Shown one piece after another: positions 8,750 through 17,806 of a stretch of 64,000 bases of DNA. Each line of letters begins with the position of its first letter. Positions within the stretch are counted from its first letter, which is position 1. The stretch is taken from positions 1 to 64,000 of the forward strand of contig JAGCLA010000015.1 of the NCBI GenBank assembly GCA_017647225.1, given 5' to 3'. The notes beneath the pieces are model-generated. The model ran no database searches, was not told the DNA's origin, and worked only from the letters and a program-made list of their open reading frames with translations. A program made the translations under genes and the position numbers. Source of the DNA: Bacteroidaceae bacterium (GTDB lineage: Bacteria; Bacteroidota; Bacteroidia; Bacteroidales; Bacteroidaceae).

Positions 8750-10285
8750 TTAATATACATTCAAATTAGAGAGCAAAGGACAAGCACGGCTATCCAGGAT
8801 TGTTATACGCAGTTTCTTTGCACTGTAACCGTTGCCATAACTTTCAGCAGTCTTTCCGTTCAAAGGAATAATACGCTTGTAACCGACTGTTGTTGTCTGC
8901 ATGCCAGGACAAAGTTCTGTCCAAGAATTGCCATCAGTACTGTATTCAATCTTGAAATCCTTAATGCGCTGACCCAAAACAACTGGTTCCTGCATAACAA
9001 GATAACGTATTGTCTGAGGATTGTCCCAAGTGAGTTCTATAGTCGCTGTAAGACTTTCGTCATTTGTACCCCAATATGTTTCCTTATTGCCGTCTGTAAG
9101 GTTGGCAACTGCATATTTTCCACCGGTACGTGTCTCGCTGACCTCGATTTTTGCACTCTTTGCATAATCTGTAGCAGCAGTACTCTCGTCAAGGCCATAT
9201 ACAGGAACAGCCAAACGCTCGTGCAACATCTTACCCAATTTAGTCAATTCGTTCACGGTATTGTCGGGAAGAATACCATACTGGTTAGGAGGACAGTTGA
9301 GGATAAGGGTCGCATTGCGTCCTACTGTCTCAAGATACATCTGGAAAAGACGCTCAGCACTCTTCATAGACTCGCCCTGATGCCAGAACCAGCCTGCGCT
9401 TGTTGCCTTGGCATCACTCTCGCCCGGATTCCAGAACCAGCCGTCGATATCACCCTCTTCACGAACAACAGTTTCAGAGAGGTAATCGGTCATGGCCCAG
9501 TTTGTCTCGCCGGCATAACCCGATTCGTTACCAATCCAACGTGCTTCGCCACCTACACCCCACATGATACAGTTTGGAGCAATGCGGTGTACGCGTGTAC
9601 GCAAGTTAGGCACATCGTAGTAGATTTCAGGGTCGATATCGCGGTTACCGCCTTCACCACCATAGTGTCCGTCACCACCACGTGCGCCGTCGAACCACAT
9701 CTCGAACTGATCAGAGCCATATTCTGCCAACTCCTCGCACTGTTTCAAGAACACCTCGGTAACATATGTATCTTTACCATAATGTGCCGAGTTGCGGTCC
9801 CAAGGAGAGATATAGAAGCCATACTTCATATTATGCTTACGGCTTGCATCAGCAAAGAGTTTAGGAATGTTTGCATTGCGACCATTCTCATTACCGGCAT
9901 TCTTGATACTGTGTTCTGTTGTAGCTGTTGGCCACAAGCAGAAGCCGTCGTGATGCTTTACAACGGCAATACCGCCATTCATACCGGCAGCCTTGACTGC
10001 TGTAACCCACTGTTCAGGATTAGGCTTCGCCAAAGGTGCGTATCTTGACTCTGCTTCATTACCATAACCCCACTCCAAACCGGTAAATGTGTTCATACCA
10101 TAGTGGAAGAAAGCATAAAACTCTGTTTCGTTCCACAAGAGCTGTCTATCACTGGGCACGGGATGCACCGGTGCCGGTACATTGTCGGGGTTTGCAGGAG
10201 CTTCATTCTTCAGCTGCAACTGCGCCGATGCCCCGAAAGGAGCAATCATTCCCAAGAACAATAAAGAAGTGAATAATTTTTTCAT
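8750..10285 (-). CDS. Alpha-L-fucosidase, GH29, with C-terminal discoidin-like domain
   Basis: 511-residue exported glycosidase removing alpha-linked L-fucose from glycans. Signal peptide at 1-21 (ending GASA-QLQ). GH29 landmarks: FYAFFHYGMNTFTGLEWG near residue 56, KHHDGFCLW at 110-118, and EMWFDGA with the probable nucleophile Asp199. The C-terminal part (about 375-511) looks like an F5/8 type C (CBM32-like) sandwich, with WGTNDES and FKIEYSTDGNSW. Export fits periplasmic or surface action. It is first in a two-gene unit with the GEVED protein. The 170-base upstream region carries a 14-base A run and no clear consensus promoter, which may mean dedicated regulation. Confidence 0.92.
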   Translation of the reverse strand: MKKLFTSLLFLGMIAPFGASAQLQLKNEAPANPDNVPAPVHPVPSDRQLLWNETEFYAFFHYGMNTFTGLEWGYGNEAESRYAPLAKPNPEQWVTAVKAAGMNGGIAVVKHHDGFCLWPTATTEHSIKNAGNENGRNANIPKLFADASRKHNMKYGFYISPWDRNSAHYGKDTYVTEVFLKQCEELAEYGSDQFEMWFDGARGGDGHYGGEGGNRDIDPEIYYDVPNLRTRVHRIAPNCIMWGVGGEARWIGNESGYAGETNWAMTDYLSETVVREEGDIDGWFWNPGESDAKATSAGWFWHQGESMKSAERLFQMYLETVGRNATLILNCPPNQYGILPDNTVNELTKLGKMLHERLAVPVYGLDESTAATDYAKSAKIEVSETRTGGKYAVANLTDGNKETYWGTNDESLTATIELTWDNPQTIRYLVMQEPVVLGQRIKDFKIEYSTDGNSWTELCPGMQTTTVGYKRIIPLNGKTAESYGNGYSAKKLRITILDSRACPLLSNLNVY

Positions 10286-10458
10286 TGTGTTAATAGTAGT
10301 TAGTTATAAAATATCATTCAAATCAGAACACCACACAAAAAGGCATAGTATTCATTTCACAAAGAAAAAAAAAAAAAATAAACTACAGACATTTATTGCA
10401 ATTATTTATATAAATAAATAGCGCAATAAGCATTTTTAACCAAAAAAAAGCTATTTTC

Positions 10459-11202
10459 TTAAGTTAAAATATTCAAGACAACAGATAGAGCCTCCATATA
10501 AGGAGTTAAAGATTTTTTGCACAAATGGACACCCTTGTCACTATGCAAATCTCCATTAACAGGAACGCATAAAGAAAGAGCCGGAATGCCATAATCGTTA
10601 TAATCCCACGACTCGTCAGGCTCGGCATCGTGTTTGAATTCATATTTTACCCCGACAGAATCAACTGTTTCCACTATTCTATGGGCTGTAAGCAAATCTA
10701 CGCCAAGGTCATTCTCCAAGGCAAGACACGCACCGCCTTCCCAGCCTGTATTGGTAACATCAAGAACAACTGCAAATTTTATTACGCAACCCATTCTCCC
10801 AAGAGCAAGCACCGTTTGCACCGCACCCTGCGAATCATGTTCTTCATCACCGGTAAATGCGACTACCACATTGTCGGGCAATGCGCCTTGAAGCATCAAA
10901 GACAATATGGCGGCATTAGTGAGGCTGTTATCAAATGTTCCGCGCAAGAACTCACCTTCATCACGACAAAAGCAAGCCTCGTAAAGAGAATCGGCATGCG
11001 ACGACACAAGCACCACCGTATCACCCTCGCAGATGTTGCGTTTGGAGTAAAGACGCACTAAGGGTTCATTTACAACAAGTTTATAGTCGGTCGTTTCAAG
11101 AAGTTTTTCGATAACCGATATACGGTTTGTTACGGTAAAAACCTCGCCATTATCGCGGCTATCGGTTGTAACGACATTCAGAAGCTCTACGAAATCATTC
11201 AT
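10459..11202 (-). CDS. M28/M42-type zinc peptidase-like protein
   Basis: 247-residue cytoplasmic protein of the co-catalytic zinc aminopeptidase superfamily. Visible landmarks: VSSHADS (first metal His and Asp), an Asn-bearing GTFDNSLTNAA, FTGDEEHDSQG (catalytic and metal Glu), VLDVTNTGWEGG, and a late His in GDLHSDKG. Metal residues therefore look complete, but the protein is shorter than classical M28 or M42 enzymes (about 300-350), lacking a large insert. The start overlaps the end of the upstream IMPACT-family gene by 8 bases, indicating translational coupling in the unit serC, IMPACT gene, peptidase. Substrate unknown. Confidence 0.7.
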   Translation of the reverse strand: MNDFVELLNVVTTDSRDNGEVFTVTNRISVIEKLLETTDYKLVVNEPLVRLYSKRNICEGDTVVLVSSHADSLYEACFCRDEGEFLRGTFDNSLTNAAILSLMLQGALPDNVVVAFTGDEEHDSQGAVQTVLALGRMGCVIKFAVVLDVTNTGWEGGACLALENDLGVDLLTAHRIVETVDSVGVKYEFKHDAEPDESWDYNDYGIPALSLCVPVNGDLHSDKGVHLCKKSLTPYMEALSVVLNILT

Positions 11203-11827
11203 TCTCTCCGGGTTTTTCGATACGCAAATCGTTCTTGCTTGCTATGACAAGTTTTTCGTAACGCTCCACAAGACGTGGCAAACGCGACAGACGCATCGAC
11301 AGGCGAACCATGCAGTCATTATCAAAAACCTGCTCCACGACCTTCGGTTCCTCTTCTTTGACAATGCGCAACACCTCATTGAGCAGAGGATATGAGAATT
11401 TAAGGATTATCTCACCGTTTATTGTTTTTTCGACATGTCCGACAGCCTCAAGAGCCTCTGCCGCCGCTGCGCGATAAGCCACTATAAGACCGCTTGTTCC
11501 AAGCTTGACACCTCCGAAATAACGTACCACGACAACAAGAACATTTGTCAGTTCCTTGCTGTGTATCTGCCCGAGAATAGGTTTTCCTGCAGTGCCCGAA
11601 GGCTCGCCATTATCGTTGGAACGCTCGTTTTCGCCACGTTCGCCAAGACGGTAAGCATAGCACACATGGCGTGCATCGTAATACTTTTTCTGGTAGAATT
11701 CGATATATTCCTTTACCTGTTCAATTGTTGTCACAGGTATTGCAAAAGCAAGAAATTTACTACGTTTTTCGGTATATATTGCCTCGCCCTGCTGTTCTAT
11801 CGTTTTATATATATCCTGTTCAAGCAT
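11195..11827 (-). CDS. yigZ: IMPACT family protein (YigZ-like)
   Basis: 210-residue protein with the N-terminal IMPACT domain (residues about 15-120). It shows the family signature NDNGEPSGTAGKPIL and GVKLGTSGLIVAYRAAA, then a smaller ferredoxin-like C-terminal domain (DUF1949 position). The yeast and mammalian relatives act on translation control through GCN2, but the bacterial role is not established. It follows serC after 3 bases and overlaps the next gene by 8 bases, so the three form one transcription unit. Identity as the family is firm; function is not. Confidence 0.88.
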   Translation of the reverse strand: MLEQDIYKTIEQQGEAIYTEKRSKFLAFAIPVTTIEQVKEYIEFYQKKYYDARHVCYAYRLGERGENERSNDNGEPSGTAGKPILGQIHSKELTNVLVVVVRYFGGVKLGTSGLIVAYRAAAAEALEAVGHVEKTINGEIILKFSYPLLNEVLRIVKEEEPKVVEQVFDNDCMVRLSMRLSRLPRLVERYEKLVIASKNDLRIEKPGENE

Positions 11828-11830
11828 CTT

Positions 11831-12895
11831 TCATCTTTTTGCAAAACTTCTCATACAATCAACAAGAGCTTCAACTCCCTCCAACGGCATGGCATTATAG
11901 CATGAAGCCCTGAAACCGCCTACCGAACGGTGTCCTGTGATTGCAACGACTCCACGCGAAGCACAGTACTCGACAAACGATTGTTCAAGTTCCTCATATC
12001 CCGGAGCCATAACAAAATCGATATTCATATATGAGCGGTCTTCGCCATCAACCGTCGCGCAGAACATCTTGTTGGCATCAATCTCACCATACAGAGTTTC
12101 GGCACGCTGCAAGGCACGACGCTCCATTTCGGCCACGCCACCCTGTTCCTTTACCCAGCGTAAATTACATAGAGCCGTGTAGATTGGTAATGTAGGCGGA
12201 GTATTGAACATTGAGCCGTTTGCTATATGCACCGAATAATCGAGAATCGACGGAATGGTACGCTCCACCCTGCCCAACGCACTCTCTTTGACAATGACGA
12301 ACGACAACCCCGATTGAGCCAGATTTTTCTGCGCCCCACCATATATGCAATTATATTTGGAAACATCGACCCGACGCGAAAGTATGTCGGAGGACATGTC
12401 GGCAATCAGCGGTACAGGAGAATCCAAGTCGCTATGCAGCTGCGTTCCATAAATGGTATTGTTTGATGTAACATGCAGATAATCGGCATCGGCAGGTATT
12501 TCAAAACCTTTTGGAATATAATTAAAATTCTTGTCGGCCGATGATGCAACCTCAACCACCTCGCCAAAAAGTTTTGCCTCCTTCATAGCTTTTGAGGCCC
12601 AGGTACCGGTGTTCAGATATGCAGCCTTGCTTTTAAGAAAATTAAACGGCACCATACAGAAATGCATACTCGCTCCTCCGCCAAGAAAAAGCACTTCATA
12701 CCCTTGCGGCACATCAAGCAATTCCCTCAACAGGCTGCGTGCCTCTTCAAGAATAGGCTTGAATTCAGCCGAGCGGTGGCTCAATTCCATCAACGACAAC
12801 CCCATGCCCTGATAGTCGAGCACGGCAGAGGCTGTTGCCTCCACCACCTCACGTGGCAGCATCGATGGCCCGGCATTAAAATTAAACTTTTTCAT
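11831..12895 (-). CDS. serC: Phosphoserine aminotransferase
   Basis: 354-residue PLP enzyme converting 3-phosphohydroxypyruvate and glutamate to O-phosphoserine in serine synthesis; it also serves vitamin B6 synthesis in some bacteria. N-terminus [11 protein letters not shown] is the class V aminotransferase SerC signature. The PLP-binding Lys190 lies in [12 protein letters not shown], and the C-terminus carries [17 protein letters not shown]. Length is normal. It leads a three-gene unit and has its own promoter. No serA homologue lies beside it in this window. Confidence 0.96.
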   Translation of the reverse strand: MKKFNFNAGPSMLPREVVEATASAVLDYQGMGLSLMELSHRSAEFKPILEEARSLLRELLDVPQGYEVLFLGGGASMHFCMVPFNFLKSKAAYLNTGTWASKAMKEAKLFGEVVEVASSADKNFNYIPKGFEIPADADYLHVTSNNTIYGTQLHSDLDSPVPLIADMSSDILSRRVDVSKYNCIYGGAQKNLAQSGLSFVIVKESALGRVERTIPSILDYSVHIANGSMFNTPPTLPIYTALCNLRWVKEQGGVAEMERRALQRAETLYGEIDANKMFCATVDGEDRSYMNIDFVMAPGYEELEQSFVEYCASRGVVAITGHRSVGGFRASCYNAMPLEGVEALVDCMRSFAKR

Positions 12896-12928
12896 TTATG
12901 GCAAGATAGTATTCCTTATATCAATGTG

Positions 12929-12960
12929 CGAAGATACGCATTTTACTCCAAACAGTACAA
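12929..12960 (-). promoter_or_regulatory. serC promoter
   Basis: Minus strand TTG (12960-12958), 21-base spacer, TATCTTCG (12936-12929). This is a slightly relaxed -7 box (TTCG for TTTG), 33 bases before the serC start. The same TATCTTCG form recurs ahead of other genes here. Confidence 0.6.
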
Positions 12961-12980
12961 TGCCGTTCCTACAATTTTAC

Positions 12981-14312
12981 TCATTTCATTCGCAGAGGCT
13001 GGACAAGAGTCTTTACTCCTTTAATTTTTTGCCCCTCTACAGCCTTAATAACGGCACGCATACGGTTAAGTTTTACGGCAACATACGAATAGTTGTCAAA
13101 AACAAGGATTGTGCCCACCTCGTCGGAACGCAAACCGCCTTTTTTCATAAAGAAACCGGCAAGGTCGCCACGACTCAATTTATCGCGTTTGCCCTTACCA
13201 ACATAAAGGATTGCCCATTCGGGATTTGCAGGCAAGGTATTACGTTTAGGCAAAGCATATTCTTCAAGATTCTCAGGAACAAATTCGGGCAATGCCTTGT
13301 TCTCAAACGAGAAGAGATAGACAGCACCATCGGCGTCCCAACGTGCTGTACGTCCGTTGCGATGAGTAAATGTCTCGGCGGTCAATGCGCGCTGATAATG
13401 CACTACATGCTTCACGTCCTTTATATCAAGGCCACGGGCTGCGAGGTCTGTGCTTATAAGGATATTCGAGTTACCACATTTAAAACGGAAGAGTGCAAGC
13501 TCGCGCTGTTTCTGTTCGAGCGCACCATGATAGGCGACACAATTCATCGACAGCCTTGTAAGATATTTATAGACCTCCTCCACCGTTTCTCTGAAATTAC
13601 AGAACACAATCACAGGCTCGCCATTAAACGAGCAAAGCAATGAAAAGAGATTTTCAAGACGCTTTTCGGGAGTTGTCGTAACGGTATAGAACGATGTGCG
13701 GACTACAGGTTGCTCATTACCAGCCCTGAAATCGAGTTTTTCGACATCGGCAGTAGCAAATTCGGGTATTTCGGGAGCGTCGGTAGCCGACAGAAGGAAA
13801 CGAGATTTCGCACAGGACAACTTCTCGACAAGTTTCTGCATCTCCTCCTGAAAACCCATTTCAAGACACTTGTCAAACTCATCTATCACCAGCAACGAAC
13901 ACTTGTCAACGGCAAACGAGTCGTGGTTCAGATGGTCGAGCAGACGTCCCGGAGTACCTATCACCACAGCCGGCGCAGCACCACCGAGAGAAGCAATTTC
14001 CTGCTCCAAAGGACGACCGCCATAGAACGCCACAGCATGAAAAGGAGTGATCATTGCACGCCACACCTCAAACACCTGCTTTGCAAGTTCGCGCGAAGGC
14101 AACACAACAACAGCTTGTACCTTTTCGCAAGAAGCATCAAGCCTCTCAAGCAACGGCAACAGAAAAGCAATTGTCTTTCCCGTACCCGTAGGAGAGAGAA
14201 GCACCATACTGTCATTTTTACGGCAATGGGTTATTGCCGCCTGCTGCATGGCATTGAGTTCCTTTATACCCAATTTCTCCAATGCCATATCCTGTATTCT
14301 TGTTATTTCCAT
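12981..14312 (-). CDS. DEAD-box-type RNA helicase with DbpA-like C-terminal domain
   Basis: 443-residue ATP-dependent RNA helicase. Motif I is PTGTGKT (41-47), motif Ia PSRELA, motif II DEFD (144-147) in place of DEAD, motif III SAT, and motif VI HRNGRTAR. Residues about 365-440 resemble the small RNA-binding domain of DbpA (WAILYVGKGKRDKLSRGDLAG), which in that protein targets 23S rRNA during 50S assembly. A ribosome-assembly role is therefore plausible. The DEFD variant keeps both acidic residues needed for ATP hydrolysis. The gene diverges from grpE and is separated from serC by 85 bases containing the serC promoter. Confidence 0.88.
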   Translation of the reverse strand: MEITRIQDMALEKLGIKELNAMQQAAITHCRKNDSMVLLSPTGTGKTIAFLLPLLERLDASCEKVQAVVVLPSRELAKQVFEVWRAMITPFHAVAFYGGRPLEQEIASLGGAAPAVVIGTPGRLLDHLNHDSFAVDKCSLLVIDEFDKCLEMGFQEEMQKLVEKLSCAKSRFLLSATDAPEIPEFATADVEKLDFRAGNEQPVVRTSFYTVTTTPEKRLENLFSLLCSFNGEPVIVFCNFRETVEEVYKYLTRLSMNCVAYHGALEQKQRELALFRFKCGNSNILISTDLAARGLDIKDVKHVVHYQRALTAETFTHRNGRTARWDADGAVYLFSFENKALPEFVPENLEEYALPKRNTLPANPEWAILYVGKGKRDKLSRGDLAGFFMKKGGLRSDEVGTILVFDNYSYVAVKLNRMRAVIKAVEGQKIKGVKTLVQPLRMK

Positions 14313-14619
14313 AGTCCAATATAAATCGTATTCAGCCCAAAGACCCGTTTCGTTACCGCTTTGTACTTTGCTTGCATTGTTTCGGCTGTTCGTAGTTTCC
14401 CGAAGCCAAAAGATTCAAATAATCACAACCTTTTCGGTTATATTCAGCGAAATTAACCATTCTGTGCCAATAACCGAAACGAATACGACAAAAATTATAT
14501 TTTCTGCCATTTTGGCACTACTTGTTACATAAAAGAGGTTATCTTTGCAGAGTTTTTCTGCCAAAAACCTATTGGCAAGCTATTTGTTATAAACAAAACA
14601 GAAAAAACAGTTGATTTTT
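14313..14619. promoter_or_regulatory. Divergent control region between helicase and grpE, with inverted repeats
   Basis: 307 bases without a gene. A -7 element TATCTTTG at 14540-14547 points toward grpE. Upstream lies a 10-bp inverted repeat (TTTCGGTTAT at 14432-14441, ATAACCGAAA at 14470-14479), and just after the -7 box is TGCCA/TGGCA (14559-14563, 14573-14577). Three copies of a TTCTG-(TG)-CCA motif recur at about 14460, 14502 and 14557. These may be operator sites for heat-shock control; no CIRCE element is present. Confidence 0.45.
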
Positions 14620-15207
14620 ATGAGCGAAAAAGATAAAGAAATTCAGGAAGAGAACAACAATGTCAACATCGACGTTGAGAATGTAGATGCAGCAAACGAA
14701 GAGGGCGCAACAACAGAGCAGGAAAATGTAGAACTGACAGCCGAAGAGCAACTACAGAAAGAGCTTGACGAAGCGAACGGAAAAATAGCATCACTCGAAG
14801 ACAAATACCTGCGTCAGGTTGCAGAGTTTGACAACTACCGCAAACGCACAATCAAGGAAAAAGCCGAACTCATCAAGAACGGTGGCGAGCGTGCAATCGA
14901 ATCTATTTTACCTGTGCTCGATGACTTTGAACGTGCATTGAACAACATGGCAAAAGATGAGAACGCGGCTGAAATACTGACAGGAATAGAGCTTATATAC
15001 AACAAGTTCGTCGGTATCCTGAAACAAAACGGCTTGCAGAAAATTGAAACGGCAGGAGCTGAATTCAACACCGATTTCCACGAAGCGATAGCATTGATTC
15101 CGACTCCTGACGAAAGCCTCAAAGGCAAGGTCTTGGATTGTGTTCAGGCCGGTTATACATTAAACGACAAAGTAATACGCCACGCAAAAGTTGCTGTCGG
15201 CGAATAA
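14620..15207 (+). CDS. grpE: Nucleotide exchange factor GrpE
   Basis: 195-residue co-chaperone that releases ADP from DnaK. The acidic, disordered N-terminus (to about residue 50, rich in Glu and Asn) is followed by the long dimerising helix (LDEANGKIASLEDKYLRQVAEFDNYRKRT) and the beta-rich C-terminal head ending TLNDKVIRHAKVAVGE. The ATG at 14620 is preferred over a TTG nine bases earlier because the protein then begins MSEKDKE. dnaJ follows after 9 bases, an operon for the DnaK machine; dnaK itself is not in the window. Confidence 0.95.
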   Translation: MSEKDKEIQEENNNVNIDVENVDAANEEGATTEQENVELTAEEQLQKELDEANGKIASLEDKYLRQVAEFDNYRKRTIKEKAELIKNGGERAIESILPVLDDFERALNNMAKDENAAEILTGIELIYNKFVGILKQNGLQKIETAGAEFNTDFHEAIALIPTPDESLKGKVLDCVQAGYTLNDKVIRHAKVAVGE

Positions 15208-15216
15208 TTATAGAAT

Positions 15217-16365
15217 ATGGCAAAACGAGATTACTATGAAGTGCTTGGCGTTGACAAAAATGCGTCAGCAAACGACATAAAAAAGGCATACCGCAAACTT
15301 GCGATACAATACCACCCTGACAAGAACCCAGGCGACAAAGAGGCTGAGGAGAAATTCAAGGAGGCAGCCGAGGCATACAGCGTACTGAGCGATGCCGACA
15401 AAAAGGCACGTTACGACCAATTCGGTTTCGAAGGCGTAAGCGGAGCGGGAGCAGGCGGATTCAGCGGTGCAGGCATGGACATGAACGATATTTTCTCAAT
15501 GTTCGGAGATATCTTCGGTGGCCGTGGCGGATTCGGAGGCTTTGGCGGTTTTGGTGGCGGCAGCGCCGGCCCACAGAAACATCGCGGCAGAGACCTTCGT
15601 GTAAAAGCCAAGCTCACATTGCAAGAGATTGCCAATGGCACCACAAAGAAATTCAAACTGAAGAAATATGTCGCGTGTACACATTGCAATGGCAGCGGAG
15701 CAAACGGAAATTCATACGAGACATGCCCTGAATGTAAGGGAACAGGCCGTATAATACGTACACAGCAGAGTTTCTTCGGCATGATGCGCAGCGAGGTTGC
15801 TTGTCCGCACTGTAACGGAGAAGGTAAAATAATCAAGGACAAATGTAACCACTGTAATGGCGACGGAATTGTTTTGGGTGAAGAGGTTGTTGAAGTACAG
15901 ATTCCTGCAGGAGTTGTTGAAGGCATGCAGCTATCAATGCGTGGCAAGGGTAACGCCGGAAAGCGCAATGGCATAAACGGTGACCTGCTCATCGTTATCG
16001 AAGAGGAGAAACATCCCGATCTCATACGCGACGAGAACGACTTGATATACAGCCTTTTGCTTGACATTCCGACAGCCACATTGGGTGGATTTGCTGAGAT
16101 ACCGACAATAGACGGCAAGGCAAAAGTAACCATAGACCCGGGCACACAACCAGGCAAAGTGCTACGTTTGCGTGGCAAAGGTCTTCCCACACTCAACGGA
16201 TACGGCAAGGGCGATATTGTTGTAAACATAAGCGTATATATTCCCGAAACACTTTCCAAAGAGGAGAAAAAGACGATAGAAATCTTCAGGGAGTCGGACA
16301 ACTTCAGACCGACCGAAAGTGTCAAAGAAAAGATATTCCGTCGTTTCAAAAGTTTTTTTGACTAA
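15217..16365 (+). CDS. dnaJ: Chaperone DnaJ
   Basis: 382-residue type I Hsp40. J domain with HPD at 33-35, a long Gly/Phe-rich segment (about 70-118, repeats of GGFGGF), and four zinc-binding CxxCxGxG repeats starting at Cys154, Cys170, Cys196 and Cys210. The C-terminal substrate-binding domains follow. All eight zinc cysteines are present. It stimulates DnaK ATPase and binds unfolded clients. Second gene of the grpE-dnaJ-folC unit. Confidence 0.97.
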   Translation: MAKRDYYEVLGVDKNASANDIKKAYRKLAIQYHPDKNPGDKEAEEKFKEAAEAYSVLSDADKKARYDQFGFEGVSGAGAGGFSGAGMDMNDIFSMFGDIFGGRGGFGGFGGFGGGSAGPQKHRGRDLRVKAKLTLQEIANGTTKKFKLKKYVACTHCNGSGANGNSYETCPECKGTGRIIRTQQSFFGMMRSEVACPHCNGEGKIIKDKCNHCNGDGIVLGEEVVEVQIPAGVVEGMQLSMRGKGNAGKRNGINGDLLIVIEEEKHPDLIRDENDLIYSLLLDIPTATLGGFAEIPTIDGKAKVTIDPGTQPGKVLRLRGKGLPTLNGYGKGDIVVNISVYIPETLSKEEKKTIEIFRESDNFRPTESVKEKIFRRFKSFFD

Positions 16366-16377
16366 TAAGATAAGGAT

Positions 16378-17661
16378 ATGACATACGACGAAACAGTCAC
16401 ATATCTATTCAACTGCGCACCGCCCTTTCAGCAAGTAGGCGGTGCTGCTTACAAAGAGGGGTTATCGACAACCATAAAATTCGACGACCATCTCGGTAAT
16501 CCTCATAAAAAATTCCTTACAATCCACGTTGCCGGAACAAACGGCAAAGGTTCGACATCGCACACACTCGCAGCCATTCTACAGGAGAGTGGATACAAGG
16601 TGGGACTTTACACATCGCCACACCTTATCGACTTCAGGGAACGCATGAGAGTAAACGGTGTGCCTGCAAGCAAAGAGTATGTAACCGGGTTTGTCGAAAA
16701 GCATAGAGCCTTTTTCGAACCGTTGCAGCCGTCGTTCTTCGAACTAACAACAGCCATGGCATTCAACTACTTTGCCGAGCAGAACGTTGACATTGCAATA
16801 ATAGAGGTCGGGCTAGGCGGACGACTCGATTGCACCAACATCATAACTCCGCAGCTCTGCATAATAACAAACATAAGTTTCGACCACACACAGTTCCTCG
16901 GCAGCACATTGCAGGAAATTGCAGGCGAAAAGGCTGGAATAATAAAAAGCAACATTCCTGTAGTTATAGGAGAAACAACACCTGAAACAAAAGATGTTTT
17001 CACACGCAAGGCGAACGAGGTTGGTGCACCGATATTTTTTGCCGAAGAGGAGAAGCAACTGCTCGATGCCACTCCGCTTGAAAACGGATATGAATACCAT
17101 TCCAAAGAGTATGGAACATTCACGGGCGAGCTTGGTGGAGATTATCAAAAGAAAAACACCAACACCCTGTTGTCTGCAATAAACATTTTACGCGACAAAG
17201 GCTTTAAGATAACCGAAAGCGCTGTGCGAAAAGGTTTTACAAATGTATGCACACTCACAGGTTTCATGGGACGTTGGCAGAAGATTCAGGACACTCCACG
17301 TGTTGTTTGTGATGCAGGGCACAATATCGGCGGAATCAGCTACATAACGGAGCAACTGTCAAGAGTAAACTGCAAGCAGTTGCGCATAGTGTTCGGCATG
17401 GTCAGCGACAAGGACATCACAAACGTACTGAAGATGATGCCGACAGATGCAACATACTACTTTACACAGGCAAGCATAAAGCGCGCCATGCCTTCGAACG
17501 ATTTGAAAGAGTTGGCTGCAAAATTCAATTTGCAAGGGAACAGCTACCCGAATGTGAAAGCGGCATTGGACGCTGCGATGTCCGACAGCTCGGCCGAAGA
17601 TTTCATATTTGTAGGTGGCAGTTGTTTCATTGTTGCCGACCTGCTCTCCGCGCTGAAATAA
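16378..17661 (+). CDS. folC: Folylpolyglutamate / dihydrofolate synthase
   Basis: 427-residue Mur-ligase-family enzyme adding glutamate to folate (and probably to dihydropteroate). P-loop GTNGKGS at 53-59, family block VGLGGRLDCTNI at about 142-153, HTQFLG, and the C-terminal ligase part with CDAGHNIGG and FGMVSDKDI. Length is normal. It follows dnaJ after 12 bases and ends before a strong terminator, so it is cotranscribed with chaperone genes. Folate polyglutamates would serve MetH, also in this window. Confidence 0.94.
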   Translation: MTYDETVTYLFNCAPPFQQVGGAAYKEGLSTTIKFDDHLGNPHKKFLTIHVAGTNGKGSTSHTLAAILQESGYKVGLYTSPHLIDFRERMRVNGVPASKEYVTGFVEKHRAFFEPLQPSFFELTTAMAFNYFAEQNVDIAIIEVGLGGRLDCTNIITPQLCIITNISFDHTQFLGSTLQEIAGEKAGIIKSNIPVVIGETTPETKDVFTRKANEVGAPIFFAEEEKQLLDATPLENGYEYHSKEYGTFTGELGGDYQKKNTNTLLSAINILRDKGFKITESAVRKGFTNVCTLTGFMGRWQKIQDTPRVVCDAGHNIGGISYITEQLSRVNCKQLRIVFGMVSDKDITNVLKMMPTDATYYFTQASIKRAMPSNDLKELAAKFNLQGNSYPNVKAALDAAMSDSSAEDFIFVGGSCFIVADLLSALK

Positions 17662-17686
17662 TTACATTATTTTTCTTTTTTTATAC

Positions 17687-17722
17687 AATATCCCCGGCAC
17701 TCCGACGATTGCCGGGGATATT
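17687..17722 (+). terminator. Terminator after folC
   Basis: 13-bp perfect arms (17687-17699, 17710-17722), GC-rich core, then GTTAATTTTTTATC. Closes the grpE-dnaJ-folC unit. Confidence 0.85.
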
Positions 17723-17806
17723 GTTAATTTTTTATCTCGATTTCCTTTGAGATAATATGATTTTTTATTTTATTTGCCGGAGAATAGCTATTTAACCAAA
17801 TATAAT

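Noticed and set aside
9221-10048. 275-codon plus-strand ORF opposite the fucosidase
   Set aside because: Antisense to a clear GH29 gene; the product has no recognisable domain.
10365-10378. Run of 14 A upstream of the fucosidase as a phase-variation tract
   Set aside because: It lies in untranslated DNA of an AT-rich region with no promoter boxes at suitable spacing; nothing indicates switching.
15411-16349. Long minus-strand ORF opposite dnaJ
   Set aside because: It is a shadow of the Gly-rich dnaJ reading frame: low-complexity Pro/Leu/Ser product and no domain.
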